Position numbers and translations under genes: made by a program. The notes below the pieces were generated by a model. It had not been told where the DNA came from and did not search any database. It was given only the letters and a program-made list of their open reading frames with translations. Shown here piece by piece: positions 53,312 to 62,259 of a stretch of DNA of 64,000 bases (its first letter is position 1; each line of letters begins with the position of its first letter). This DNA is from Lachnospiraceae bacterium (GTDB lineage Bacteria > Bacillota > Clostridia > Lachnospirales > Lachnospiraceae): contig CAJTEY010000004.1 of NCBI GenBank assembly GCA_910575775.1, positions 97,762 to 161,761 of the forward strand, in the 5' to 3' direction.

Positions 53312-55117
53312 CTAGTTGTCATCCAGCTTCAGCACGCTCATAAACGCGCTCTGGGGAATTTCCACATTGCCAACCTGTCGCATGCGCTTCTTTCCCTCTT
53401 TCTGCTTTTCGAGCAGCTTCTTCTTTCTGGTGATGTCTCCTCCGTAGCACTTGGCAAGGACATCTTTTCTCATAGCCCGGACGGTCTCCCTGGCGATGAT
53501 CTTGCCGCCCACCGCCGCCTGAATGGGAATCTCAAAAAGGTGTCTCGGTATCTCATCTTTCAGTTTCTCGCACATTCTCCTGCCCCGCTCATAGGCGCTG
53601 TCCGCATGGACGATGAAGGAGAGCGCGTCCACCTCGTCATGGTTGATCAGAATATCCAGCTTCACCAGCTTCGACTGTTCATACCCCTTTAACTCATAGT
53701 CAAAGGAGGCGTAGCCTCTGGAACGGGATTTCAGCGCATCGAAAAAGTCATAGATAATTTCGTTTAAGGGCAGGTCATATTTTAAGAGCGCGCGCGACGC
53801 CTCAATGTACTCGGTGCTGATGTAACGGCCTCTGCGCTCCTGACATAGCTGCATGATCGGGCCGATAAACTCCGTGGTCACCATGATTTCCGCACTGACC
53901 ACCGGTTCCTCCATATAGTCTATCTCGGAAGGGTCTGGCAGATTGGAGGGATTGGTCAGTTCAATCATCTCCCCGTTTGTCTTATATACTCTGTAAATAA
54001 CCCCCGGCGCGGTGGTCACCAGATCCAGGTTGTACTCTCTCTCCAGCCGCTCCTGTATGATCTCCAGATGCAGCAGCCCAAGAAAACCGCAGCGGAAACC
54101 GAACCCCAGCGCAATGGAAGTCTCCGGCTCGTAGTTTAAGGAAGCGTCATTTAGCTTCAGCTTTTCCAGCGCGTCCCGCAGATCCGGGTATTTTGCGCCG
54201 TCCGCCGGATACATGCCGCAGTAAACCATAGAATTGACCTTCTTATAACCCGGAAGCGGCTCTGCACAGGGATTGTCCACATCCGTGACTGTATCGCCCA
54301 CTGCGGTATCTTTCACATTCTTGATAGAAGCAGTGAGATATCCCACCATTCCCGCCGTCAGCTCGTCGCAGGGAATAAACTGTCCCGCGCCGAAATAGCC
54401 TGCCTCCACCACCTCTGCGGTGGCACCCGTGGCCATCATTTTAATCTTCGTGCCTTTTCTGACCCTGCCCTCCTTGATGCGGCAGAACACGATCACACCC
54501 TTGTAAGAATCGTAGACGGAGTCAAAGATCAGTGCCTGCAGCGGATTGTCCGGGCTGCCGCCAGGAGCAGGAATTTTCTCCACGATGGCCTCCAGCACTT
54601 CCCCGATGCCGATACCGTTCTTCGCGGAAATAAGCGGTGCATCCTGCGCCTCTATGCCGATCACATCTTCAATCTCATTCTTTACCCGCTCCGGATCGGC
54701 GCTTGGAAGGTCGATCTTATTAATAACCGGAAACACGTCCAGATCGTGATCCAGCGCCAGATAGACATTTGCAAGTGTCTGCGCCTCAATGCCCTGGGCT
54801 GCATCCACCACAAGGATCGCCCCGTCGCAGGCTGCCAGGGAACGGCTCACCTCATAGTTAAAATCCACATGGCCCGGCGTGTCTATCAGGTTGAAAATAT
54901 ACTCATTTCCATCCTTCGCCTGATAGACGATGCGCACGGTCTGGGCCTTGATCGTAATACCCCGCTCCCGCTCCAATTCCATATTGTCCAGTATCTGTGC
55001 CTGCATCTCACGGCTTGTCAGAAGCCCTGTCTGCTCGATGATCCGATCCGCCAGCGTGGACTTACCGTGATCTATGTGGGCAACGATACAAAAATTTCTG
55101 ATTTTACTCTGATCCAT
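53312..55117 (-). CDS. lepA: Elongation factor 4 (LepA)
   Basis: 601-residue translational GTPase that back-translocates ribosomes. Start ATG 55117 ([20 protein letters not shown]); the frame extends upstream to 55195 but that would lie within the promoter at 55186-55214. G1 [14 protein letters not shown]3 DTPGHVDF, G4 [10 protein letters not shown], and the C-terminal LepA-specific [27 protein letters not shown] in two pieces. GAGGGTG ribosome-binding site. Confidence 0.97.
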   Translation of the reverse strand: MDQSKIRNFCIVAHIDHGKSTLADRIIEQTGLLTSREMQAQILDNMELERERGITIKAQTVRIVYQAKDGNEYIFNLIDTPGHVDFNYEVSRSLAACDGAILVVDAAQGIEAQTLANVYLALDHDLDVFPVINKIDLPSADPERVKNEIEDVIGIEAQDAPLISAKNGIGIGEVLEAIVEKIPAPGGSPDNPLQALIFDSVYDSYKGVIVFCRIKEGRVRKGTKIKMMATGATAEVVEAGYFGAGQFIPCDELTAGMVGYLTASIKNVKDTAVGDTVTDVDNPCAEPLPGYKKVNSMVYCGMYPADGAKYPDLRDALEKLKLNDASLNYEPETSIALGFGFRCGFLGLLHLEIIQERLEREYNLDLVTTAPGVIYRVYKTNGEMIELTNPSNLPDPSEIDYMEEPVVSAEIMVTTEFIGPIMQLCQERRGRYISTEYIEASRALLKYDLPLNEIIYDFFDALKSRSRGYASFDYELKGYEQSKLVKLDILINHDEVDALSFIVHADSAYERGRRMCEKLKDEIPRHLFEIPIQAAVGGKIIARETVRAMRKDVLAKCYGGDITRKKKLLEKQKEGKKRMRQVGNVEIPQSAFMSVLKLDDN

Positions 55118-55185
55118 TGTACACCCTCTGTTACCTTTCGTCGTTTCGGAGAACGCCACAGCCATATAGAAGTTCTTCCCACGCA

Positions 55186-55214
55186 AGTATACCAAATTGT
55201 CTGTAGGATGTCCA
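55186..55214 (-). promoter_or_regulatory. Sigma-A type promoter of lepA
   Basis: Minus strand TGGACA (55209-55214), 17-base spacer, TATACT (55186-55191), starting 3 bases after the spoIIP stop. It lets the housekeeping gene be expressed independently of the sporulation genes upstream. Confidence 0.65.
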
Positions 55215-55216
55215 CA

Positions 55217-56554
55217 TCAATCGCCCTCCGGCGTATCCGCCGTTGACGCATCCCCCCGCTCCGGCTCGCTGCCGCTAAAAACAAGATCCAGTACATGTGC
55301 TAACGGCTCACAGGCATTATGTATTTCCTCCTCCGTATTGTTCTGTGCGCCCAGTTCAATCAGCAGGGATTTTGGACAAAGGTGCATATTGTAACGGTAT
55401 GCCTTCAGATAGATCCTGCGGGCAATCCCCGGGTAATACTCGTTACATGCCGTCTGCATCTGGAAAGACAATGCCAGATTGTCCTCCAGATAGGGATTTT
55501 CCAACTGTGCAATCGCCCCCTTCCTGGTGCGGCACAGCCCGTTAAAGAACATAAACTGTGCCGTCGGGCGGCCCTGCAGATCCATGACGAGACGCCTGTC
55601 CTCCGGCATCTCATCCCGATGCAGGTCGATCACCGCCTCGATGGACGGGTTTTCCCGTAAAATTGTCTCAATGGCCGGCAGGGAATTGTTGTAGGCATAT
55701 GACCTGTCCTCATCGTAACACCCTGTGTCATGAATCACATTGTAGCCATAGCGTTCCCGCAACAGACTGGCCAGATATTCCCCCGCTCCCAGAATCCCGC
55801 TGTTTTCGTCACCCGGTACAGAATCCACAAAGCTCTCCTTGGAATGGGTGTGGTAAATCAGGATCTGCGGTGCATCCGCACTTCCCTGTATGCGCATATC
55901 CTTATCCCTAAGCGCATCCGCCTGCAAAAGCTGCTCCCCGGCCGCAGTCGTGCTGTCCACTGCATAAAACGCCTTAATCAGCGACTCGTAGGAAGACAAT
56001 TCTTCCCACTGGTAGCGGTAGCTTTTCTCCTCCGCACAGGCAAACGACTCCTCTTCGGGCATATCGTCCACCTCCGCTTCCTCCTCCGTCTCCTTTTCCT
56101 CTTTCTGCTCTTCTTCAGATAAATAGCGTTCGTTTTCTTTTAAAAGCGCCGATTCCATATTTTTTTCCAGATGCATGGCATCATCACCGTACTCCAGCGC
56201 CTCCTCCGGCAGCCCCTTGTGATCCTCGTCGCTTCCCTCTGTCAGAAGAAGTCTGGCATAATCGCTCTCCGTCACACCATCCTCCCCGTTCTCCAGCGTA
56301 TAGAGCAGGCCTGTATAGGGAAACAGCAGCGCTTTGCGAAAGAAACCGTCACCTGAGACATGATGGTCAGTCTCGCTCATACTTTGGATACCGGGCAGAT
56401 AAGGCTCCATCACCAATTCTTCCATCATCCCATGAAGGGCGGAAGCTTCCGTCTTTTTTTCCCTCTCCCTAAAAAGCTCCACACATCCGAACCCGAGAGT
56501 TATGATAACAAACGCTATTAAAATAAGTTTCAACCACTTTCTGTTCATGTACAT
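55217..56554 (-). CDS. spoIIP: Stage II sporulation protein P (SpoIIP)
   Basis: 445-residue membrane-anchored amidase/endopeptidase of the engulfment machinery. N-terminal membrane helix (about 8-27, LKLILIAFVIITLGFGCVEL), acidic linker with Glu runs (about 150-170), and the C-terminal SpoIIP domain (about 215-420): ILIYHTHSKESF (zinc ligand His), IEAVIDLHRDEMPED, and NLALSFQMQTACNEYYPGIA. The linker is unusually acidic. Upstream of lepA and downstream of gpr, as in Bacillus. Confidence 0.93.
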   Translation of the reverse strand: MYMNRKWLKLILIAFVIITLGFGCVELFREREKKTEASALHGMMEELVMEPYLPGIQSMSETDHHVSGDGFFRKALLFPYTGLLYTLENGEDGVTESDYARLLLTEGSDEDHKGLPEEALEYGDDAMHLEKNMESALLKENERYLSEEEQKEEKETEEEAEVDDMPEEESFACAEEKSYRYQWEELSSYESLIKAFYAVDSTTAAGEQLLQADALRDKDMRIQGSADAPQILIYHTHSKESFVDSVPGDENSGILGAGEYLASLLRERYGYNVIHDTGCYDEDRSYAYNNSLPAIETILRENPSIEAVIDLHRDEMPEDRRLVMDLQGRPTAQFMFFNGLCRTRKGAIAQLENPYLEDNLALSFQMQTACNEYYPGIARRIYLKAYRYNMHLCPKSLLIELGAQNNTEEEIHNACEPLAHVLDLVFSGSEPERGDASTADTPEGD

Positions 56555-56602
56555 ACTAAAGATATATGCACCTCGAATAGGACTTCATACCACCACTTCT
56601 AG

Positions 56603-57469
56603 TCAGAGATTCAAAGCGCTGTTGATCCCGTCACAGATAATATGACTGATCTGGCGGATCTGCTGGTCCACATCTTTTGTGGTCACATACATATTGTTCA
56701 GCTCCTTCAATGTGGCAGGCCGCTCTCCCATAGCGTCTCCCACGATCGTGGCCGCATCCACCACAGTGGGCACCCCCAGGGCCAGCACCGGAATATGCAG
56801 TGTCTCCTCCGTAATGGCGTTTCTGTGGTTGCCCACCCCGGAACCGGGATGAATGCCCGTGTTTGTAATCTGGATCGTCCTGTTCAGGCGTTTGGTGGAG
56901 CGGGCCGCCAGCGCGTCTATCGCAATAACCAGATCCGGCTTCGTCTCCCCGATCACGCCTTTGATGATCTCCGCAGACTCCATACCTGTCTTCGCCATAA
57001 CGCCGGGTGCCAGGCTGCTCACCAGATGCATCTTCGTCCGATTGTAAGCCACCTTGCCATACTCCAGAATAATGTGCCTGTTGACAAAGAGATTGTCGAC
57101 CACATTCGGTCCAAGGGAATCTGCCGTCACTTCCCGGTTGCCCAGTCCCACTACGAGAATCGACTGCTCCTGATCCGGATTCGGCAGAATCCCCCGAAGC
57201 TGTTCCGCCAGAATGCGGGATATCTCCTGATGATAATCCTCCTCCGGCTCCGTCATGGCCGGCGCCTCCAGCGTAATATAGGTTCCCATAGGTTTCCCAA
57301 GCGCCTTGGCTCCGTTTTTCGTCTCTATAACCACCCGGGTGATATGCACGTCGCACTCCTCATCATAATATTCGTCCACGATCACTCCATGAAGCCCGGA
57401 CTCTTCTTCTCCAATACTTTCTCTGGCTTCCAACGCCAAGTCCGTCCTGACATTTGACCAGCTATCCAT
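56603..57469 (-). CDS. gpr: Germination protease GPR
   Basis: Protease that degrades small acid-soluble spore proteins at germination; made as a zymogen. Sequence begins MDSWSNVRTDLALEARESIG (RTDLAxE is the conserved propeptide region), then VVGLGNREVTADSLGPNVVD and the C-terminal EEDYHQEISRILAEQ-like segments expected. I prefer ATG 57469, with AAAGGA about 11 bases upstream; ATG 57481 and TTG 57493 are possible. 288 residues. Divergent from rpsT. Together with spoIIP and sigK it indicates endospore formation. Confidence 0.93.
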   Translation of the reverse strand: MDSWSNVRTDLALEARESIGEEESGLHGVIVDEYYDEECDVHITRVVIETKNGAKALGKPMGTYITLEAPAMTEPEEDYHQEISRILAEQLRGILPNPDQEQSILVVGLGNREVTADSLGPNVVDNLFVNRHIILEYGKVAYNRTKMHLVSSLAPGVMAKTGMESAEIIKGVIGETKPDLVIAIDALAARSTKRLNRTIQITNTGIHPGSGVGNHRNAITEETLHIPVLALGVPTVVDAATIVGDAMGERPATLKELNNMYVTTKDVDQQIRQISHIICDGINSALNL

Positions 57470-57586
57470 AGCGATATCCATTCCTTTCCACAACCCGCAA
57501 GCAGCGGCGTATAATATATTTTATGCGCCATTCTTCCGCCTGCCCATTTTGTTTTCTATTTTTTGCAAAAATAAACAAAATATGTA

Positions 57587-57615
57587 TTGACATCCCCATT
57601 TCCATAATCTAAAAT
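57587..57615 (+). promoter_or_regulatory. Sigma-A type promoter of rpsT
   Basis: TTGACA (57587-57592), 17 bases, TAAAAT (57610-57615), about 99 bases upstream of the rpsT start. The leader includes a CGTGTC/GACACG hairpin (57627-57653). Confidence 0.75.
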
Positions 57616-57713
57616 AATATGCGTGTGTTTCCATTAAAACGTCCGTGTCCGTCTTTAATGAGACACGTCCCTATAAGAAAATAAAGAGTAAATATTTTGA
57701 AATGGAGGATGTT

Positions 57714-57977
57714 ATGGCTAATATCAAATCTGCAAAAAAGAGAATTCTGGTAAACAAAACCAAGGCGGACAGAAACAAGTCCATCAAGTCCGGCGTTAAG
57801 ACAGCAATCAAGAAGGTATATGCTGCCATCGATGCGAAGGACAAGGCTGCTGCGCAGAGCGCACTGCTTGCCGCTACTTCCGCAATCGACAAGGCAACCA
57901 AAAAGGGCGTGTACCACAAAAATACCTCTGCCAGAAAGGTTTCCCGTATGACTCTTGCCGTAAACAAGATGGCGTAA
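57714..57977 (+). CDS. rpsT: 30S ribosomal protein S20
   Basis: 87 residues, Lys/Ala-rich, MANIKSAKKRILVNKTKADR ... RMTLAVNKMA. Start ATG 57714 with GGAGGATGTT upstream; the longer frame from 57645 is leader. The only convincing plus-strand gene in the window. It is divergent from gpr and has its own promoter and terminator, as in most Firmicutes. Confidence 0.98.
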   Translation: MANIKSAKKRILVNKTKADRNKSIKSGVKTAIKKVYAAIDAKDKAAAQSALLAATSAIDKATKKGVYHKNTSARKVSRMTLAVNKMA

Positions 57978-58012
57978 AAAGCGGACGGTATTTTCTTATT
58001 ATATGACATTAT

Positions 58013-58050
58013 GAAAGGCGAGTGCTTTTGCACCCGCCTTTCTTTTGTTT
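58013..58050 (+). terminator. Intrinsic terminator after rpsT
   Basis: Stem GAAAGGCG/CGCCTTTC with an inner GTGC-TTTT-GCAC extension (one A/C mismatch), followed by TTTTGTTT. Confidence 0.88.
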
Positions 58051-58060
58051 ATACTTAAAT

Positions 58061-58159
58061 CTGCGCGGAGAATGCCCGGATCCGGGCATTCTCTGGTGTG
58101 AGACGAACTTCTTGGCGCTGCGTCCTATGGCCGGATATCTTTAGAAGTTCGTCTCACAC
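58061..58159. repeat. Hairpin-rich ~100-bp repeat, copy A
   Basis: Consists of CTGCGCG, a perfect 26-bp palindrome (58068-58093, GAGAATGCCCGGA and its complement) and a perfect 17-bp inverted repeat (58096-58112 with 58143-58159, GTGTGAGACGAACTTCT) around a 30-base loop. It ends 2 bases from the stop of the TPM gene on the minus strand. Copy B at 60063-60163 has the same arrangement in degenerated form. Confidence 0.85.
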
Positions 58160-58161
58160 GG

Positions 58162-59031
58162 TTACCGGCTGTGTCCCCCGCCGCCGTGATGGCCGCCTCC
58201 ACCGCCGTGGCTTCTGCCGCCTCCGCCGCCGCTGCTCGTCTGGATCTTCCGTCTGGTCACCATCTTTCTCAAAAATCTGTCCTGTGACACCCGGAAAACA
58301 GGTTCCCTGCCCGCCACATAAGTGGTTGCCGTTGTCGTCTTTTTCCCCTCTTTGGAACGCCAGTTTACCACGCAGAAAATAACAGCCGCTATTATTCCTG
58401 CCAGCCAGGGCACATAGCCCGGCACATACATGTGAAATACCTTCCAGCCCAGCATATCGTGGTAAAAGTCATTCACATAGGTTTTGTACGCGCGGTACGG
58501 ATTCTTTTCCACATAGTGATATACATTGTCCAGCAGGTGGTCGATGTCCTCCTCATAGTAGGCGTCCCTCGCCCGGCCGGTGGTGCACAGCCATGTATGT
58601 ATGCTGCCATCGTCCGCCCTCGACCAGTTGTCCACCAGTATCACGCCGTCGCCGTCCGGCCTGTCATAACCGAAACCGTCATTTTCCCAACGCTGTTCCG
58701 CGTACACCCGCACGAACTCCTCCGATCTCACTCCCGGCTCAATCTCCCTGGCGTACGCCTCCAAAGGCTCATTGAGTGTGACAAGCACGATATCACAGCC
58801 CGTCTGTCTTTCACGCTTCGCAATCAGTCTGCGAAGTTTTTCTTCCTCCTTGTCATTCAGCACACCTGCTCCGTCAAAAACCCGCTCATCGGTAATACAC
58901 TCTGTATTCGTCCGCTGATAATTCATGGTCTTAGCCAGCATCCAGTGCCCCACATGAAGCACCACAGTCAGAACCGCAATGGCCGCCAGAACGATGTAGA
59001 GCCACTTAAAATAATGAAAATATTGTCTCAA
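58162..59031 (-). CDS. TPM-domain membrane protein with glycine/histidine-rich tail
   Basis: 289 residues. TTG start (59031) with GGAAGGGCGG upstream. One membrane helix (about 9-32), an extracellular TPM domain (about 45-180, DERVFDGAGVLNDKEEEKLR ... GCDIVLVTLN ... IHTWLCTTGRARDAYYEED), a second helix (about 205-222, VPWLAGIIAAVIFCVV), then a basic cytoplasmic stretch and a tail of GGGGGRSHGGGGGHHGGGGH. TPM domains occur in stress and photosystem-repair proteins; the Gly/His tail could bind metal. Located 18 bases after the zinc-ribbon gene. Confidence 0.8.
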   Translation of the reverse strand: MRQYFHYFKWLYIVLAAIAVLTVVLHVGHWMLAKTMNYQRTNTECITDERVFDGAGVLNDKEEEKLRRLIAKRERQTGCDIVLVTLNEPLEAYAREIEPGVRSEEFVRVYAEQRWENDGFGYDRPDGDGVILVDNWSRADDGSIHTWLCTTGRARDAYYEEDIDHLLDNVYHYVEKNPYRAYKTYVNDFYHDMLGWKVFHMYVPGYVPWLAGIIAAVIFCVVNWRSKEGKKTTTATTYVAGREPVFRVSQDRFLRKMVTRRKIQTSSGGGGGRSHGGGGGHHGGGGHSR

Positions 59032-59049
59032 AGCTTCCGCCCTTCCCTC

Positions 59050-60033
59050 CTATAAAATCTCCAGCACATGAACTGCCATATAGCACAGCGCCGTCACCGC
59101 CGCAAACACCGAAGCTCCGTAGGCCAGTACCTTCCCCCTGGAAACAGGCGTTACGCCGATCACTTTCCCGGTCTGTCCGTTCACATGGTACAGATAAGAC
59201 TTATCCCTGTAGCGGTAAGCATACTGCCAGACAGGCATCAGCGCATAGCAGAAGCCCTCCCTGGTCAGATGCAGGTTTTTTCGGTATGGGCGCACCGTGG
59301 TGTAACCGGTCAGGGATCCCTGCAGAAGCTCTTCCGATGCCTGTCTCGCCTTTGCCTGGGCCCTTTCGTCCAGTTCCTCCGCCTTCTGGTTATAGACTTC
59401 CCCGAAAAAGCCGGACATGTACTGCGGCGCAAAGTCCGCCAGCGCCCGGTAATCATAAGGCTCCATCAGATCCATAACGCTGTCATCCATAGCGATGGAG
59501 GCGTCCACGGGAATCCTGTCAAAATCCACATCCATCCGCCGGACCACCTCAAAATAGGAGGTTTCCGTATATTCCGTATCACCGCTGCGCCAGGTTCTGA
59601 CCCGGGTGCCTTCCCCCGCGAAATCATAGTCTGCGTCATAGTCATAGAGCCAGAAAGGTACATAAACGCCTTCCATCTTCTCCAGACTCTTCGCAGACAG
59701 GAAATCGGCGGGCGCAAAAAGCCGTCTCGAAAATTCCTTCTCCATAGCGGCGGCCGCCCCTTCCTTTCCTATGCGGAAAGGCAGAATGAGCTTCGGCTCA
59801 AAAACGTTTTCCACCCGCTCGTTAAAAATCAGATAATTACCGCAGTGCTCACATCTGCACGCCGACGTATATTGTGTGATCTGTATGGGTGCGCCGCAGT
59901 TCACGCATTGCACAAGGGAGCTGTCCCCTATTTTTTCCTCACTGCCCGTGCTCTCACAATGGGGACAGTACATCCCGCCCTTTTCCGGCGAATACACCGT
60001 GTTGCCGCCGCAGTTTCTACACTTGAAAATCAT
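59050..60033 (-). CDS. Zinc-ribbon membrane protein of unknown function
   Basis: 327 residues. Two zinc ribbons at the N-terminus: CRNCGGNT...CPHCES and CVNCGAPI...CRCEHCGNYL. The middle (about 75-285) resembles a globular, beta-rich domain with PFWLYDYDADYDFAGEGTRV and YRDKSYLYHVNGQTGKVIG; one C-terminal membrane helix (about 300-325). Such proteins are sometimes mislabelled as PriA-like helicases; no helicase motif is present. Pairs with the TPM-domain gene directly downstream. Confidence 0.75.
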   Translation of the reverse strand: MIFKCRNCGGNTVYSPEKGGMYCPHCESTGSEEKIGDSSLVQCVNCGAPIQITQYTSACRCEHCGNYLIFNERVENVFEPKLILPFRIGKEGAAAAMEKEFSRRLFAPADFLSAKSLEKMEGVYVPFWLYDYDADYDFAGEGTRVRTWRSGDTEYTETSYFEVVRRMDVDFDRIPVDASIAMDDSVMDLMEPYDYRALADFAPQYMSGFFGEVYNQKAEELDERAQAKARQASEELLQGSLTGYTTVRPYRKNLHLTREGFCYALMPVWQYAYRYRDKSYLYHVNGQTGKVIGVTPVSRGKVLAYGASVFAAVTALCYMAVHVLEIL

Positions 60034-60062
60034 ATATGTATGTCAATCCTTTCATGTAAAAT

Positions 60063-60163
60063 CTGCACGGAGAGTGCCGCATTTCAAGCATTCTCACGCG
60101 TGAGACTTAGTACTTCTCCACGAAACAGCCTTTGCTGTGAGTGGCTAGAAGTTCTTCTCACGC
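60063..60163. repeat. Hairpin-rich ~100-bp repeat, copy B
   Basis: Matches copy A in order and spacing: CTGCACGGAGAGTGCC...GCATTCTC, then GCGTGAGA (60098-60105)/TCTCACGC (60156-60163) with an inner ACTTCT/AGAAGT. Arms have diverged but remain paired, which implies the structure is maintained. It ends 2 bases from the purF-like stop. Confidence 0.7.
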
Positions 60164-60165
60164 TG

Positions 60166-61572
60166 CTATTCACGTCCATCCCAGCAGTAAGTACACAGCT
60201 TGCATTTATCCATGCCGACCGAAGCGATCATGTCATCCAGGCGGTGATACCGCAGTGTGGTGAAATTCAGCTTTTCCCGGATCTTTTCCAGCATCTGTCC
60301 GTACTCTGCGCTGTCGGGATCCGCATAGACCGCCAGATTCGGATATTTGTTCTCTCCCTCCAGCTCCTGGATCACCCGGCGGGCAATCAGCTCCATCTCG
60401 GAAGTGGAGCGGGAAAAGTTCAGATATTTACAGCCGTAAAGCAGAGGCGGACAGGCCGGACGGATATGTACCTCCTTCGCGCCGCTCTGATAAAGGAACT
60501 CCGTGGTCTCCCGAAGCTGCGTGCCGCGCACGATGGAGTCGTCGATCAGAAGCAGACTTCTGTCCTTAATCAGATCATGTACAGGTATCAGCTTCATCTT
60601 CGCAATCAGATTCCTCTTGCTCTGGATTGTCGGCATAAAGGAGCGGGGCCATGTGGGCGTATACTTGATAAACGGCCTGGAAAAAGGAATGCCCGATTCA
60701 TTGGCGTAACCGATGGCATGGGCCGTCCCGGAATCCGGCACGCCTGCCACGATATCCGGCTTCACATCATCCCGCTTCGCTAACATCGCGCCGCAGTGAT
60801 AACGCATCTCTTCCACGCTGATCCCCTCATAGGATGAAGAGGGATAGCCATAATAAATCCATAAGAAGGTGCAGATTTTCATGTCCTTCCCCGGTGCCGC
60901 GAGGGTACGCACGCCCTCCGCCGTCACGATCACCACCTCGCCGGGGCCGAGTTCGCGCTCCGGCACATAGCCCAGGTTCAAGTAGGCAAAACTCTCAAAG
61001 GATATACAAAAAGCATCGTCCTTTCTGCCGATGGTGACAGGTGTGCGTCCCATACGGTCCCTGGCCGCGTAAATCCCCTTCGGGGTCATAATCAGAATGG
61101 TCATGGAACCGTCAATCAACTCCTGCGCGTACCGGATGCCCTCGATCAGGTTGTCACGCTGGTTAATCACCGCCGCCACCAGCTCCGTGGCATTGATATC
61201 ACCGCCGCTCATCTCCAGAAAATGTCCCTTGCCGTTATGAAAAATTTCCTTCACGATCTCATCTTTGTTATTGATCCTGCCTACCGTGGTGATCGCGTAG
61301 GTGCCGTGATGGGAACGGATAATCAGCGGCTGCGGCTCATAGTCCGAGATACAGCCGATCCCCAGCGTCCCGTACATCTTGTTTACGTCCTTGTCAAATT
61401 TGGTGCGAAACGGCGTGTTTTCTATGTTGTGGATCGCGCGGTTGAATCCGGCCTCCTCATCATAAAGCGCCATGCCTGCCCGTCTGGTTCCCAGATGGGA
61501 ATGATAATCCGTCCCAAAAAACAAATCAAAAATACAGTTCTCCTTCGATGCCACTCCAAAAAAGCCGCCCAT
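60166..61572 (-). CDS. PurF-like amidophosphoribosyltransferase without N-terminal Cys
   Basis: 468 residues; GGGAGGAAAAT ribosome-binding site fixes ATG 61572. PurF layout: N-terminal glutaminase-type domain and PRTase domain with LLLIDDSIVRGTQLRETTEF, the PRPP loop. Iron-sulphur ligands of the Bacillus type seem present: ICTFLWIYYG, LLYGCKYL, and CTYCWDG near the C-terminus. But the chain starts MGGFFGVAS, while canonical PurF starts with a Cys nucleophile (after Met or a propeptide); no Cys occurs within the first 12 residues. Glutamine-dependent activity is thus doubtful. Follows a degenerate GGDEF gene by 17 bases. Confidence 0.85.
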   Translation of the reverse strand: MGGFFGVASKENCIFDLFFGTDYHSHLGTRRAGMALYDEEAGFNRAIHNIENTPFRTKFDKDVNKMYGTLGIGCISDYEPQPLIIRSHHGTYAITTVGRINNKDEIVKEIFHNGKGHFLEMSGGDINATELVAAVINQRDNLIEGIRYAQELIDGSMTILIMTPKGIYAARDRMGRTPVTIGRKDDAFCISFESFAYLNLGYVPERELGPGEVVIVTAEGVRTLAAPGKDMKICTFLWIYYGYPSSSYEGISVEEMRYHCGAMLAKRDDVKPDIVAGVPDSGTAHAIGYANESGIPFSRPFIKYTPTWPRSFMPTIQSKRNLIAKMKLIPVHDLIKDRSLLLIDDSIVRGTQLRETTEFLYQSGAKEVHIRPACPPLLYGCKYLNFSRSTSEMELIARRVIQELEGENKYPNLAVYADPDSAEYGQMLEKIREKLNFTTLRYHRLDDMIASVGMDKCKLCTYCWDGRE

Positions 61573-61589
61573 ATTTTCCTCCCACTTTC

Positions 61590-62144
61590 TTATGTTGTAT
61601 ATATTTCACAGCCGCAGCGGCCGCCCTCTTTCACCCGGGTCAACACCTTCTGCGCCTGCCGGTACATCTCCTTATAGCTCTCGCCGGATTCCCCCAATGC
61701 CGCTCCCGCACTCAGCGTAACGGTTGGCAAATCCTGACCCCCGTGCAGCAGCCTGTCGTTCACAACGGCAATCCGTCTACGGATCCCGCTCACCTGATCA
61801 GCCGAAAGCCCCTCGATCCAGACGCCGAAGGTATCCTCGGAAAGGCGTCCTATGCCGTCCCCTTCCCTGAAATGCTCCCGCAGCATGGCATAGACGGTCT
61901 GCAGCACCTTGTCTCCCATCTCCCTGCCAAAGTTCTCGTTGACTTCCTGCATGTGGTCCACATCCACCAAAAGAAGGCAGCCCTGCCCATGCCCGCCTGC
62001 CAATGTTTCCTCCACCATCTTCTGAAAGGTGCTTCGATTCACTGCACCCGTGAGTGCATCCCGTTTTCCGGGGCCGTAGCTTCTCCCGGCCGCCCTGCCC
62101 TGAGGCTCCTGCTGTGCCGGGGAACGACGTAAAATGTTTAACAC
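61590..62144 (-). CDS. Degenerate GGDEF protein with intact I-site
   Basis: 184 residues from GTG 62144 (with GGGGG upstream); an ATG at 62201 is excluded because it overlaps the -35 element. The domain has RDALTGAVNRSTFQKMVEET, LLLVDVDHMQEVNENFG, and the signature site reads SEDTF instead of GGDEF, so cyclase activity is unlikely. The I-site RxxD is present as REGD, exactly five residues before SEDTF, the canonical spacing. Such proteins often bind c-di-GMP as receptors. No membrane segment. In an operon with the PurF-like gene. Confidence 0.8.
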   Translation of the reverse strand: MLNILRRSPAQQEPQGRAAGRSYGPGKRDALTGAVNRSTFQKMVEETLAGGHGQGCLLLVDVDHMQEVNENFGREMGDKVLQTVYAMLREHFREGDGIGRLSEDTFGVWIEGLSADQVSGIRRRIAVVNDRLLHGGQDLPTVTLSAGAALGESGESYKEMYRQAQKVLTRVKEGGRCGCEIYTT

Positions 62145-62172
62145 GCTGTTACCCCCTAGTGTCCACCTCTTT

Positions 62173-62201
62173 ATCTTACTGTAAATCGGGGCGCGTTGCA
62201 A
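62173..62201 (-). promoter_or_regulatory. Sigma-A type promoter of the GGDEF/purF-like operon
   Basis: Minus strand TTGCAA (62196-62201), 17-base spacer, TAAGAT (62173-62178), about 28 bases upstream of the GTG start. Confidence 0.65.
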
Positions 62202-62259
62202 ATAGAATTTCTACGCAAAACCACTGCCGGATGCTTTCCCATTAAGGATCCCGGTTTCT

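Noticed and set aside
57494..57580. Forespore (sigma-G type) promoter before gpr
   Set aside because: The AT-rich stretch has partial resemblance only; no confident -35/-10 pair could be assigned.
59068..60783. 571-codon open frame on the plus strand across the zinc-ribbon and purF-like genes
   Set aside because: Crosses two opposite-strand genes with clear domains and the intergenic hairpin repeat; a shadow frame.
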